Shown: positions 40,792 through 51,210, numbered from the stretch's first letter. The stretch: 61,965 nt of DNA from an uncultured Prevotella sp. (GCA_905233985.1 CAJOFA010000010.1:1-61965), one strand, 5' to 3'. Notes: generated from the letters alone by a model not told the origin. Numbers and translations: made by a program.

Positions 40792-42213
40792 ATGAAGAAG
40801 ATAAACCGTCGAACCTTTCTCAAGCTCTTCGGAGTTGGCAGCGCCGCTACTGCGTTGACCGTCGCAGGATGCAAGAACAAGCAGACTGAGGCTGCCGTTG
40901 AGGAATACAAGCAACAAGTGGAACCGCCAGTGGGTAAGATGACCTACCGCACCAACCCAGGCACCAAGGACAAGGTGTCGCTCTTAGGCTACGGCATGAT
41001 GCGCCTGCCGTCGAAGACAGAGAACAGCGACGACTTTGACCAGGAGATGATCAACCGTCAGGTCGATTATGCCATTGAGCATGGCGTCAACTACTTCGAT
41101 ACCAGCCCCGTCTATTGTCAGGGAAAGTCTGAGGCCTGTACGGGCATCGCCCTCAGCCGACATAAACGCTCTGAATATTTCGTGGCCACGAAACTCTCGA
41201 ATTTCCACCCCGACTCACAGTCACACGAGGCCAGTCTCGCCATGTACCACAAGTCCATGAAGGAGCTGCAAGTTGACTATATCGACTACTATCTGCTGCA
41301 CGCCATCGGCGGAAGCATGGAGGAGTTTGACAACCGTTATATCAACAACGGCATGATGGACTTCCTGATGGAGGAGCGCAAGGCTGGCCGTGTCCGTAAC
41401 CTCGGTTTCTCATTCCACGGAAAGAAAGAGGTGTTCGACGAGGTGCTGGCCATGCACGACAAGTATCACTGGGACTTCGTGCAGATAGAGCTGAACTACC
41501 TCGACTGGAACTTTGCCGACGAAATCAGCAACCGCAATGTCGATGCCAGCTACCTGTATGCCGAGCTGCAGAAGAAAGGAATCCCTGCCGTTATCATGGA
41601 GCCGCTGCTGGGTGGCCGACTGGCTAACCTGCCGCAGTATATCATTAATGAGCTGAAGCAGCGCAACCCCGAGCGTAGCGTTGCTTCATGGGCCTTCCGC
41701 TACGCCGGCACACCCGAGGGCGTGCTCACCGTGCTTTCTGGTATGACCTACATGGAACACCTGAAGGACAACCTACTCAGCTACTGTCCGCTCACACCGC
41801 TCACGCCCGAAGAGCAGCAGTACCTGCACGATGACATTGCCCATAAGATTTTCGGACTGGAGAACATCCCCTGCAACGACTGTAAGTACTGCATGCCCTG
41901 TCCTTACGGCATTGACATCCCCGCCATCTTCATCCATTACAATAAATGCAAGAACGAGGGAACGCTGCCAAACAACAGTCGGGACGAGAACTATCACCGT
42001 CTGCGCCGGCAGTATCTCATCGGTCTCGACCGAGCTGTACCACGTATGCGTCAGGCGTCCCGCTGCATCCAGTGCGGACAGTGTGAGCCCCATTGCCCAC
42101 AGAGCATCCACATCCCACAGGAACTGAAAAAGATTGACGACTTTGTGGAACGCCTCAAACAAGGCGAGGACCTGCAGCAGGCATTGAAGGAGAAAAGGGT
42201 CAAAGTTGATTAA
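40792..42213 (+). CDS. Tat-exported Fe/S aldo-keto reductase lipoprotein
   Basis: A 473-residue protein. The N-terminus INRRTFLKLFGVGSAATALT is a twin-arginine signal ending in a lipobox-like VAGC. The aldo-keto reductase barrel has YFDTSPVYCQGKSE (Tyr), VATKLS (Lys) and YLLHAIGG (His). The C-terminus has ferredoxin-like cysteines (CNDCKYCMPCPYG; RCIQCGQCEPHCPQ). The ATG at 40792 is chosen; the TTG at 40777 lies in a repeat. It lies 32 bases after the polyferredoxin gene. Probably a periplasmic or outer-leaflet reductase fed by that protein; the substrate is unknown. Confidence 0.88.
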   Translation: MKKINRRTFLKLFGVGSAATALTVAGCKNKQTEAAVEEYKQQVEPPVGKMTYRTNPGTKDKVSLLGYGMMRLPSKTENSDDFDQEMINRQVDYAIEHGVNYFDTSPVYCQGKSEACTGIALSRHKRSEYFVATKLSNFHPDSQSHEASLAMYHKSMKELQVDYIDYYLLHAIGGSMEEFDNRYINNGMMDFLMEERKAGRVRNLGFSFHGKKEVFDEVLAMHDKYHWDFVQIELNYLDWNFADEISNRNVDASYLYAELQKKGIPAVIMEPLLGGRLANLPQYIINELKQRNPERSVASWAFRYAGTPEGVLTVLSGMTYMEHLKDNLLSYCPLTPLTPEEQQYLHDDIAHKIFGLENIPCNDCKYCMPCPYGIDIPAIFIHYNKCKNEGTLPNNSRDENYHRLRRQYLIGLDRAVPRMRQASRCIQCGQCEPHCPQSIHIPQELKKIDDFVERLKQGEDLQQALKEKRVKVD

Positions 42214-42222
42214 AAAAAAGAT

Positions 42223-42690
42223 ATGGAATTAGAGTTTATCCTACGTATTTTTGTCGCGTCGCTCCTGGGAGGTGCCATCGGCCTGGAGCGTGAATACCGT
42301 GACAAGGCTGCGGGATTCCGCACACATTTCCTCGTGGCACTTGGTTCAGCGTTGTTTATGATTATCTCCGTTTATGGCTTTGAGGGCGTGCTGACGGGTG
42401 ACTTCAATGCACCGATACGCCTTGACGTGTCGCGCATCGCCGCCCAGGTGGTTACAGGCATCGGCTTTATTGGTGCCGGCACCATCATCTTCCAGAAAAA
42501 CGAAGTACACGGACTGACCACTGCTGCCGGCATCTGGGTTACCGCCGCCATCGGCATGGCCTGCGGCGGAGGCATGTATATCCTTGCCGCCGTGTCAACA
42601 GCCCTTGTCCTCATTGGCTTAGAAGTCTTTAACTACCTGCGCCGCCGCATCGGTCCCCATCGCGACAAGACCAACCAGCCCAAATCATAG
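42223..42690 (+). CDS. MgtC/SapB-family membrane protein
   Basis: A 155-residue protein with about four to five membrane helices. FVASLLGGAIGLEREYRDKA, AAQVVTGIGFIGAGTI and TTAAGIWVTAAIGMACGGG are MgtC-domain hallmarks. It lacks the C-terminal cytosolic domain found in enterobacterial MgtC (about 230 residues). The family is linked to magnesium limitation and inhibition of ATP synthase in pathogens; the role here is unknown. It starts 9 bases after the reductase and closes the tat operon. Confidence 0.88.
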   Translation: MELEFILRIFVASLLGGAIGLEREYRDKAAGFRTHFLVALGSALFMIISVYGFEGVLTGDFNAPIRLDVSRIAAQVVTGIGFIGAGTIIFQKNEVHGLTTAAGIWVTAAIGMACGGGMYILAAVSTALVLIGLEVFNYLRRRIGPHRDKTNQPKS

Positions 42691-42764
42691 TTCCGCGCCA
42701 TCAAGTGAAATCATAGCTCATTTCATATTTTCCTCACGCGGGGATAGTGAAGTCACGGTTGAGG

Positions 42765-42869
42765 AAAAAGATGGCTGTTTTGAGGGAAAAGGCAGGCTTA
42801 AAAGTAAACGATGCCTGTTTGAGGTTGAAACGATAATCGTTTAGGGGGGTAAACGATGGTTGTTTGCAG
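42765..42869. repeat. Three imperfect direct repeats and a palindrome after the tat operon
   Basis: AAAAAGATGGCTGTTTTGAG (42765-42784), AAAGTAAACGATGCCTGTTT (42801-42820) and GGGGTAAACGATGGTTGTTT (42846-42865) share the core GATGNYTGTTT. AAACGATAATCGTTT (42828-42842) is a perfect palindrome between copies 2 and 3. The rest of the 42691-43030 gap shows nothing beyond the next promoter. Confidence 0.6.
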
Positions 42870-42970
42870 AGCAAAAAGGCATCGAAAGCTCGGAACAAAC
42901 GCTTGTGCACACAAAGTGACCCTTTTGTGGGGTTTGTCTTTTTCAGGGTAAGACATGTTTTTTAATATAG

Positions 42971-43002
42971 TTTGGTAGTTTAAGAATATGTTTTTATCTT
43001 TG
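42971..43002 (+). promoter_or_regulatory. Promoter of the 187-residue hypothetical gene
   Basis: TTTG (42971-42974), 20 bases, TATCTTTG (42995-43002), 28 bases before the ATG. Full consensus spacing supports this as a real gene. Confidence 0.75.
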
Positions 43003-43030
43003 TCGGCAAAATATAATATCAAACAGATCT

Positions 43031-43594
43031 ATGAACAAGAAGTTTCCATACGGATATGACGTAAATGCCTATATCGACATTGCTTTCGAAATGATGAAAG
43101 AGGAGTTTCCCTGGGCAACGAGGGACATGATAGCAGAACACACAAACTATGGCATTGAGAAAATAGGAGACGACTATCAGTATGTTTCTTATCACTATCA
43201 GCATGATAACACGTTAGTGCCCTCCCCTATGGATATTGACTGCGGAGAGTTCATCCAACGGCTCGCCAGTGGTCATGACTGGGAGCTTGAAAGAACGAAC
43301 CCCGTGAAAGACACCATCGACGTGCCTGCGACACACACATGCAGTGGCGACTGGTATCTGGAGATTTATCGGATTCAGAAGCATGTGCTGGGTGGCTATT
43401 CGGCCTACGTTCAGGCGGGTAACCGGTCGGCAGGCGGGTCAAGGACATTCTTCATTCCTGCTTCTTATCTCAAACTGCCTTGGGAGGAGTTTCTTGACAA
43501 ATACCTCAAATTAGTCTCCCCAGGTCCTTTCTACGTTGGCAGAGACGATCTCGAGAATGCCGAAGGCCTCAAAGAATTCTTGGGTTACGAATAA
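43031..43594 (+). CDS. Hypothetical cytoplasmic protein
   Basis: A 187-residue soluble protein without signal peptide or membrane helix, starting MNKKFPYGYDVNAYIDIAFE. The central part (TCSGDWYLEIYRIQKHVLGG) looks like a beta-sheet-rich immunity-like or regulatory domain, but I recognise no family. It is a single-gene unit with its own consensus promoter, flanked by repeat-rich DNA and the convergent alpha-galactosidase gene. Confidence 0.75.
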   Translation: MNKKFPYGYDVNAYIDIAFEMMKEEFPWATRDMIAEHTNYGIEKIGDDYQYVSYHYQHDNTLVPSPMDIDCGEFIQRLASGHDWELERTNPVKDTIDVPATHTCSGDWYLEIYRIQKHVLGGYSAYVQAGNRSAGGSRTFFIPASYLKLPWEEFLDKYLKLVSPGPFYVGRDDLENAEGLKEFLGYE

Positions 43595-43634
43595 ACAAAC
43601 AGCCAAAATAACACAGCAAAAAGTTTAGCTCGGT

Positions 43635-45818
43635 CTATTGTGCCTCTAACAGCAGGACGCGACTGGACCAGTTATTCTTTTTGTTCCAGTCCACGTTGTG
43701 CGTGTAGGGTATCTCCAAGCCGTGGTTCATGAGGAAGGCTCCCGTGAACATCTTGCCCTCGAAGGCGAGGGGCTGCTGGTCGATGCGGTTCAGCTCATGC
43801 ACTTTGTACTGACGGGTGGGGTCGAGGCCTGCCATCTTTACACGGGGCAGATGCTCGTTCTGGAACTGCTCGTACTTCCACCAGTAGAACACGGCCTTGT
43901 CCTTGGGTTCTGTGACATACATGAGCGAAGCCACTCCCTTGCCGTCGTAGGGTGAGAGCAGGCGATATATGTCGCCGAACTGTACTACTGGACGTATCTG
44001 CTTGTACTCCGCAATGGCCTTGCGGCAGAGCTCCTTCTCTTCGTCGGTCATGTTCTTCGGCTGTATCTCCATGCCCAGGCGTCCTGACATTGCCACGTCG
44101 ATGCGGAACTTCAGCGAGGTGGTGCGGAAGACGGTGTGGTTGGGCGTGGCAGAGATATGCGAGGCCATAGCGATGGCAGGGAAGAAATAGCTGGTGCCCC
44201 ACTGCATGAAGATGCGCTGCAGGGCATCGGTATTGTCGCTGACCCAGAACTCATCGAAATAGGGCAGCAGTCCCCAGTTGGCACGTCCGCCGCCGGAGGC
44301 ACAGGCCTGGATGGTCAGATTGGGATACTTGGCGCGGACACGCTGGCAGACCTTCTCGAGTCCGCGATGATACTCGATGTAGAGATGGCTCTGGTCGGCC
44401 ATCGGCAGGTACTGCGAACCGTGATTCTGCACGGGCATGTTGGCGTCCCACTTGATGTAGTCAATCTCCGGATATTTGGTCATGAGGTTGTCCACGATGC
44501 TGAACACGAAGTCCTGCACCTTGGGGTTGCAGAGGTCGAGAACCACCTGCGTGCCGCCACGTCCGAGGGCTGCGTCACGCTTGGGGGCCTTGATGATCCA
44601 GTCGGGATGTGCCTCGTAGAGCTCGCTGGTGGTGTTAGCCATCTCCGGCTCGATCCAGATGCCGAACTTCACGCCGTTCTTACGGGCATCGCGCAGCAGT
44701 CCCTCAATGCCCTCGGGCAGCTTACGCTTATCAACCACCCAGTCGCCCAGCGAGGAATTATCGACGGTACGCGGATACTTGTCGCCAAACCATCCGTCGT
44801 CCATCACGAAGAGCTCACCGCCCATGGAGGCGATGTCGGCCATCATCTGGTCCATGCCCTCCTGGTTGATGTCGAAATAGACGCCCTCCCACGAGTTGAG
44901 CAGAATCTTACGCTCCACGTTGCCGTTGGCGAGCATGTACTTGCGGCCCCAGCGGTGGAAGTTACGCGACACACCTGAAAGTCCTTCCTTCGAGAAGGTG
45001 AGCGCGAGGCGCGGGGTGGTGAATGTCTCACCCTTCTTCAAGTGATACTCCGAGTTCTCCTCGTCAATGCCGGCAAAGAAATAGTGGTATTCCGTATCGT
45101 CGGTAAAGACCTGAAGCCTGTAGTTGCCCCAGTAGCAGATGGCGGCTCCGATGACATCGCCGCTGTTCTCCTGCGGACGACCGTCGAGCGAGAACATCAC
45201 CTCACCATGCGAGGTGTGTGAGTTTCGCGTGCCGTCGCGGTTGACAATCATCTTCACGCCCTGTGTCAGCGGCTCCTGCACCAGGCGGCCTTCGTTGGCC
45301 CATGAGCCATAGAGGTGGCTCATCCATACCTCGCCGCGACGGATGGGCAACACGCCTGAGGCAAACTGCGTCAGCGTGACGCTCTGTTTCTCACCGTTGG
45401 TAATCTCCGTCCAGGTCTCAATCATATCGACATCCTGACGAGCCAGGAAACAGACGTCAACAGTGGTGGGATACTGCGGGTCCTTCAGCGTGATGCGCGT
45501 CACGTCGCCCTGCTGCTGTACGCCTGTGACATAGAGCTGCGTGGTGAGGTTGCCGTCGCTATGGCGCACGGCAACGGCAGACGGAGACTGCGGGTACATG
45601 CCGTAAGGGGGATATACATCCATGCGGCCGTTTGTCGGTGCGGGCAGTGCTTCCAGCTCTGTGGCGCTAAGCTTCGGTCCGAAATAGACGTATTGCGGCT
45701 GGTGCCCCTCGCTGGCATTGATGACGAGCGACAGGTTGCGTGTCTCGATGACTACTTGTTCTGCGAAGGCCCCCACGGTGAGGACGAGAAAAAACAAAAC
45801 GGTGGTTATACGTTTCAT
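43635..45818 (-). CDS. GH36 alpha-galactosidase
   Basis: A 727-residue secreted enzyme (signal peptide ITTVLFFLVLTVGAFA) releasing terminal alpha-1,6-galactose from raffinose-type sugars or galactomannan. An N-terminal beta-supersandwich (about residues 20-300) is followed by a TIM barrel. FVMDDGWFG, the nucleophile Asp in IKWDANMPV, the ACASGGGRA region and the acid/base Asp in WVSDNTDALQR are GH36 features. A C-terminal beta-domain follows. The minus-strand unit contains only this gene. Confidence 0.93.
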   Translation of the reverse strand: MKRITTVLFFLVLTVGAFAEQVVIETRNLSLVINASEGHQPQYVYFGPKLSATELEALPAPTNGRMDVYPPYGMYPQSPSAVAVRHSDGNLTTQLYVTGVQQQGDVTRITLKDPQYPTTVDVCFLARQDVDMIETWTEITNGEKQSVTLTQFASGVLPIRRGEVWMSHLYGSWANEGRLVQEPLTQGVKMIVNRDGTRNSHTSHGEVMFSLDGRPQENSGDVIGAAICYWGNYRLQVFTDDTEYHYFFAGIDEENSEYHLKKGETFTTPRLALTFSKEGLSGVSRNFHRWGRKYMLANGNVERKILLNSWEGVYFDINQEGMDQMMADIASMGGELFVMDDGWFGDKYPRTVDNSSLGDWVVDKRKLPEGIEGLLRDARKNGVKFGIWIEPEMANTTSELYEAHPDWIIKAPKRDAALGRGGTQVVLDLCNPKVQDFVFSIVDNLMTKYPEIDYIKWDANMPVQNHGSQYLPMADQSHLYIEYHRGLEKVCQRVRAKYPNLTIQACASGGGRANWGLLPYFDEFWVSDNTDALQRIFMQWGTSYFFPAIAMASHISATPNHTVFRTTSLKFRIDVAMSGRLGMEIQPKNMTDEEKELCRKAIAEYKQIRPVVQFGDIYRLLSPYDGKGVASLMYVTEPKDKAVFYWWKYEQFQNEHLPRVKMAGLDPTRQYKVHELNRIDQQPLAFEGKMFTGAFLMNHGLEIPYTHNVDWNKKNNWSSRVLLLEAQ

Positions 45819-45861
45819 GTTGTTTTAGGTTTTTGGAGTTAGTTGTTCAGAAAGCAAGAAA

Positions 45862-45886
45862 GGGGAATGGTTTTCTGCCATTCCCC
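45862..45886 (-). terminator. Terminator of the small HTH gene
   Basis: GGGGAATGG/CCATTCCCC, a 9-bp stem, 8 bases after the HTH stop on the minus strand, followed by TTTCTTGCTTT. Confidence 0.65.
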
Positions 45887-45893
45887 TATTTCT

Positions 45894-46127
45894 TTACTTT
45901 TTGGATTTTTTCTTTGGTTTTGAGCTCTCATACTGATTTGTCAACTCCTGGAAGAAGTTGTAATCGAGTATGTCAGACAACTTCCACAGCAGTCTCATGC
46001 TGATGTCGCGTCTCTTAAAGACGTTGTAAAGGTTGGTGCGCTCACAAGGTACCTGTGCTGCAACCCATGTGACTGTCAATTTCTTCTCTGCAATCACTTC
46101 TTTGATTCTGTGTCCAATTTGTACCAT
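45894..46127 (-). CDS. Small helix-turn-helix (XRE-like) regulator
   Basis: A 77-residue protein. IGHRIKEVIAEKKLTVTWVA followed by CERTNLYNVFKRRDI and MRLLWKLSDILDYNFF fits a five-helix XRE/Cro-like fold with YNVFKR as the recognition helix. A basic tail (SKPKKKSKK) follows. It has its own terminator and no adjacent toxin-like gene. It could be a free-standing repressor or a relic of a toxin-antitoxin pair. Confidence 0.8.
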   Translation of the reverse strand: MVQIGHRIKEVIAEKKLTVTWVAAQVPCERTNLYNVFKRRDISMRLLWKLSDILDYNFFQELTNQYESSKPKKKSKK

Positions 46128-46270
46128 AGTTGTTAATTTTTTAATTACCCTCTGCCTGACGGTGATAGTGTTAGTTACTTATCGTTTTCCCGTTAGTACT
46201 ATTTTTATGGAAGAAGTGCCTGAGTTTAATATCCTTTAGGTTTGTTTACGGTCAGCCAAGACTAAGAGGA

Positions 46271-46316
46271 AAAAGGGAGGCAGCCAAGGATTCAATCACA
46301 TGACTGTCTCCCTTTT
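46271..46316 (-). terminator. eno terminator
   Basis: AAAAGGGAGGCAG pairs with CTGTCTCCCTTTT (13 bp, 20-base loop) 21 bases after the enolase stop. The minus strand ends in TTTTTCC. Confidence 0.7.
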
Positions 46317-46336
46317 AAGATGAATACTAATTTTAA

Positions 46337-47671
<1,335 letters not shown>

Positions 47672-47687
47672 TTATCCTTTTGCGGCT

Positions 47688-47719
47688 GCAAAGTTACAAA
47701 TTCGCGCGCACAATACAAA
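47688..47719 (-). promoter_or_regulatory. eno: eno promoter
   Basis: On the minus strand TTTG, 19 bases, TAACTTTGC (47696-47688), 43 bases before the ATG. The leader is A/T-rich. Confidence 0.7.
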
Positions 47720-47744
47720 ATAAAAAGACGATTTTATGATTTGT

Positions 47745-49166
47745 TTAGAAGTCGGACGCTATATGAAGCGTCATTTTTTCACGTGTATAAGGGTGAGTAA
47801 ACGTGATTTCCTGTGCATGGAGATAGAGACGCCCCCCTCCTTTGCCATATAAATCATCTCCTAAGATAGGTACGCCAAGCCCTTCCTGGTGTGCACAATG
47901 CACACGCAACTGATGGGTGCGACCAGTATGAGGATAGAGGGCGATACGGGTAATTCCGTCCTTCACCGACAATACTTCAAAGTCCGTGACAGCATGTTTG
48001 CCGTTCTCGTAGTCCACAATCTGACGCGGACGATCCAGCGGGTCTGCTCTCAACGGCAGCTCAATGGTGCCTCGCTTGCTGTTGATAGTTCCCTCAAGCA
48101 GGGCAATATAGGTCTTTTTCACCTTGCGCTGTGCAAACTGCTCCTGCATCAGCACGTAGGCATCTCGTGTCTTGGTGATGATGAGCAGTCCGCTGGTACC
48201 CATATCAAGCCGATGTGCCAGTGCCCAGTCATCGCTGTCGGCATAGTATTGGCGTACAATGGACCACACGCTACGCCGTGACTCACGACCCGGCACGCTC
48301 AGCAGACCGCTGGGCTTGTTGATGACCATCAGCCACTGGTCTTCATAGATAACATCCAACTTGGCCAGTGTATCATTCAATGGAAAAAGCAAGGAGTCAT
48401 CCTGATTGGGGTTCTCATCTATCTCAAGCCCTTTAAGCATCCACGTCAGGATTGGCAGACACTTTCCCCGACAGGCAGGATAGAACTGCCCGTCATGGCG
48501 TACTTCAGCCTTCGGCGATGCCCCTATCCAGAACTCTGCCATGCAAAGGGGCTTCAGCCCTTGCTGATAGGCATACTGTAATAGCTTAGGGGCACAACAG
48601 TCACCGGCACCGCCAGGCGGGAAGGGGAACTTACGGCGCACCTTGGTACTGTGGTAGTCATGCCAGATGTCTATCAAACAGCGTTCCTGACCTTCGGCAT
48701 TCAGCATACGATACTGTTGGAAAAGCCACAACTGCAGGTCTTCCGACATCTGTCTGCGACGCTCCCGCAGTTCAATGGACAACGGGTCTTCCGCTTCCAG
48801 CGTCCCGATAATCTCGTTCATAGCAGAGATATGGCGCTCCGTTTCCTTGTAATGTCCGTCAGGTTGTTGTGCGTCAAACACCGACGGGACGAACCACGAC
48901 CAGTCGTTACGCCCTGCCAACAATCCACTATAAGCCGCCAGAAAGCCTAACGTTCGTTGGTTCTCATTGTTAAGCTCTTCGACAACCAACACTCCAAACA
49001 TCTTTCCGCTGGCGGCATCAGTCATCAGTTCATCATGCGACATCACATAACGGCGCACTTTCTGAGCCGCCTCAACACAAAAAGGATGCGGTTCATAGCA
49101 GAAAGGAAAGGTAAACCTCAATGGTCTTTCTGCCTTGCTTTTTAACGGATGCAACTTCTTCGTCAT
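47745..49166 (-). CDS. RluA-family pseudouridine synthase with large N-terminal extension
   Basis: A 473-residue protein. The C-terminal about 210 residues form an RluA domain: LMVINKPSGLLSVPG, catalytic Asp in AHRLDMGTSGLLI, and HTGRTHQLRVH. The first about 260 residues are a conserved-looking extension with several cysteines (PGGAGDCCAPKLLQ, LKPLCMAEFW, FYPACRGKCLP) and a helical section. The target is probably a uridine in rRNA or tRNA. It is the last gene of the DUF3857-epimerase-PAP2 unit (40-base gap). Confidence 0.88.
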   Translation of the reverse strand: MTKKLHPLKSKAERPLRFTFPFCYEPHPFCVEAAQKVRRYVMSHDELMTDAASGKMFGVLVVEELNNENQRTLGFLAAYSGLLAGRNDWSWFVPSVFDAQQPDGHYKETERHISAMNEIIGTLEAEDPLSIELRERRRQMSEDLQLWLFQQYRMLNAEGQERCLIDIWHDYHSTKVRRKFPFPPGGAGDCCAPKLLQYAYQQGLKPLCMAEFWIGASPKAEVRHDGQFYPACRGKCLPILTWMLKGLEIDENPNQDDSLLFPLNDTLAKLDVIYEDQWLMVINKPSGLLSVPGRESRRSVWSIVRQYYADSDDWALAHRLDMGTSGLLIITKTRDAYVLMQEQFAQRKVKKTYIALLEGTINSKRGTIELPLRADPLDRPRQIVDYENGKHAVTDFEVLSVKDGITRIALYPHTGRTHQLRVHCAHQEGLGVPILGDDLYGKGGGRLYLHAQEITFTHPYTREKMTLHIASDF

Positions 49167-49206
49167 AGGCTTTTCCTCCTTTTATGGTCTTTCCCTCCTT
49201 TTAATG

Positions 49207-50181
49207 CTAGCCTTCTTTCTTCACAAGAGCCTTGTAACTAAAGTGCAGTACAAAGAAGGCCAATATGCCCGATATCCATCCTGCAATGACATCAACAGCA
49301 TAGTGGGCATAAATATAGACGGTGGAAAGACATAGCAACACATAGAACGGCATGAGCAACCAGAAGAAGCGACGGTTGCGCGTCTGCCATGCCAGAAACA
49401 TCAGGATGGTTGACACACCAACATGGCTGCTGGGGAAGGCTGCCGTAGCACGTTCACCGGCAGCATGGGCACTGACGACCATCTGATAGAAAAAACCGTC
49501 TTTCCATCCTGGTGTGGGTAATGCCTCGCGCATGGTGGCAAAGTAGTCATGTACGTTAGGAAAGACACCTTGCGCAATCTTCTCCATGCCTACAGCGGGA
49601 TAATAATACTGCGGACCGGCCACAGGCACAAAGATAAATACCACGTAATAGATGAAAAACGACGACAGGATGATGAACGTGGCACGGTGAAAGTCGTTGT
49701 AGCGCCAGAGAAAGAAGAACAACACCACCACGGCAATCAACGGGAAATAACAGGTGTAGCCCAGGTTCATGAGTTCACTGACTACCGCCCACGGCATTTT
49801 CTGCGAGAACAACAAGGCTGGCTGACAACCGAAAAGACTCTGTTCCCATCCTGCCACCACATGGTCAAAGTTAGGAAATATGCGGTTCAGTTCATACGTG
49901 TCAGGATACCACCACGATAACATCATCAATTGTGCCAGCATGCGGAAGAAACGTGTCAGCCTACAGGGGAGCAATCGGTAAACCAGCCATAGTGCTGCCG
50001 TGATAGCTACCACACGGAAGCGCTCCATGAGCATGGACTCGGGGTTATGCAACTTCACATAGGTAAAGAATATCAGCAGGGAGGTCAGCGCGAGATAACC
50101 CATGATAACCCACTCTACGGCAAACAAACCTTTCTTTGGTTTCTTCTCAATTTGAAAGAGTTGCTTAATATTCATTGCCAT
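49207..50181 (-). CDS. PAP2-superfamily membrane phosphatase/transferase
   Basis: A 324-residue membrane protein with about eight helices. The PAP2 signature is split as AAFPSSHVGVST and YAHYAVDVIAG, with a basic residue near GERA. The long N-terminal helical part resembles inositol-phosphotransferase (Aur1-like) members as much as simple lipid phosphatases. The next gene upstream is an NAD-dependent epimerase, so a lipid or glycolipid step in the envelope is plausible. The exact reaction cannot be named. Confidence 0.82.
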   Translation of the reverse strand: MAMNIKQLFQIEKKPKKGLFAVEWVIMGYLALTSLLIFFTYVKLHNPESMLMERFRVVAITAALWLVYRLLPCRLTRFFRMLAQLMMLSWWYPDTYELNRIFPNFDHVVAGWEQSLFGCQPALLFSQKMPWAVVSELMNLGYTCYFPLIAVVVLFFFLWRYNDFHRATFIILSSFFIYYVVFIFVPVAGPQYYYPAVGMEKIAQGVFPNVHDYFATMREALPTPGWKDGFFYQMVVSAHAAGERATAAFPSSHVGVSTILMFLAWQTRNRRFFWLLMPFYVLLCLSTVYIYAHYAVDVIAGWISGILAFFVLHFSYKALVKKEG

Positions 50182-50193
50182 GCTTTATGCTCC

Positions 50194-51210
50194 TCAAATC
50201 CATCCGTTCTCCCTGTACCACTTGACGCTCCGCTTCACGCCTTCACGAAGCTGTACCTTCGGCTCAAAGCCTAACTCTTGGCGGGCAGGAGTAATGTCAC
50301 AGCGCCAGTTACGCTGTCGCAGGATGTTGTACTTGTCTTGATTCAACGCAGTCATCTTCTTGGTCCAACGTCCCCAGTACTCCCCACAGAATGTCACAAT
50401 GCGCAACACCCACAATGGGGCGGTGATACGAATCCACCACGGACGTCCCAGCTCCTCGTGCACATAATTGCTGAACGTAGCTGACTGATAGACCTGTCCG
50501 TCACTTAGGATGTATTTGTGTCCCGTCTGTCCTTTCTCCAGAGCTAAGAACACCGCCTGCACCACGTCGGTGACATAGATAAAAGTGATGTCCTGCTGCT
50601 GAAAGCCAACGGAGAAATCAACGTGTCCCTTGATGCTCTTCACCTGCATAAAATAGTCTCTCTCACGTGGTCCATAGACACCCGTGGGGCGCAGGATGAC
50701 GTAGGGGAAATCTTTCCCTGACGACTCCGAAGAAGCATTAAGTGTTTCCAAAAAGCGTTCCGCCTCCAACTTACTCCGTCCGTAGGCTGTGTTAGGCCGT
50801 GGCGTATCGCTATCAGTAATCTCCGTGTATGGCTGTTGTTCGCGAATAGCACCCATGATGCTCAGCGAGCTGATGAACACAAAGCGGCGCAACGGCTGGT
50901 TCGTAGCAATGAGGGCACGCACGAGATTCTGTGTTCCCTGCGTATTGATGCGGTAAAAGTCGTTCACATCCAGACACTTCGTAGCACCGGCAGCGTGTAC
51001 CACATAGTCAAACGTCACATCTTTCAGCTGTACCTTTAGTGCATCTTCGCTGCTTAGGTTCAGTTCTATGAAATGAATGCGGTCATCCTTCAGATACGCC
51101 TTAGAGCTTGACTTACGAACCGCAGCCCACACGTCAAAGCCCTGCCTCAACGCTTCTTCCACAATAAAGGAACCTATGAACCCGCTTGCTCCCGTGACTA
51201 GAATATTCAT
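50194..51210 (-). CDS. NAD(P)-dependent epimerase/dehydratase (extended SDR)
   Basis: A 338-residue Rossmann enzyme. TGASGFIGSFIVEEAL is the NAD motif, and the catalytic YxxxK lies in TAYGRSKLEAER with an upstream Ser in FISSLS. RPTGVYGPRERD is typical of the extended family. It could act on sugar nucleotides or on a lipid ketone; the PAP2 neighbour hints at lipid modification. Its start overlaps the upstream gene's stop by 4 bases. Confidence 0.88.
   Translation of the reverse strand: MNILVTGASGFIGSFIVEEALRQGFDVWAAVRKSSSKAYLKDDRIHFIELNLSSEDALKVQLKDVTFDYVVHAAGATKCLDVNDFYRINTQGTQNLVRALIATNQPLRRFVFISSLSIMGAIREQQPYTEITDSDTPRPNTAYGRSKLEAERFLETLNASSESSGKDFPYVILRPTGVYGPRERDYFMQVKSIKGHVDFSVGFQQQDITFIYVTDVVQAVFLALEKGQTGHKYILSDGQVYQSATFSNYVHEELGRPWWIRITAPLWVLRIVTFCGEYWGRWTKKMTALNQDKYNILRQRNWRCDITPARQELGFEPKVQLREGVKRSVKWYRENGWI

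Noticed and set aside
44136..44978. 280-codon open frame on the plus strand
   Set aside because: Antisense to the GH36 gene; composition and lack of motifs mark it as a shadow frame.
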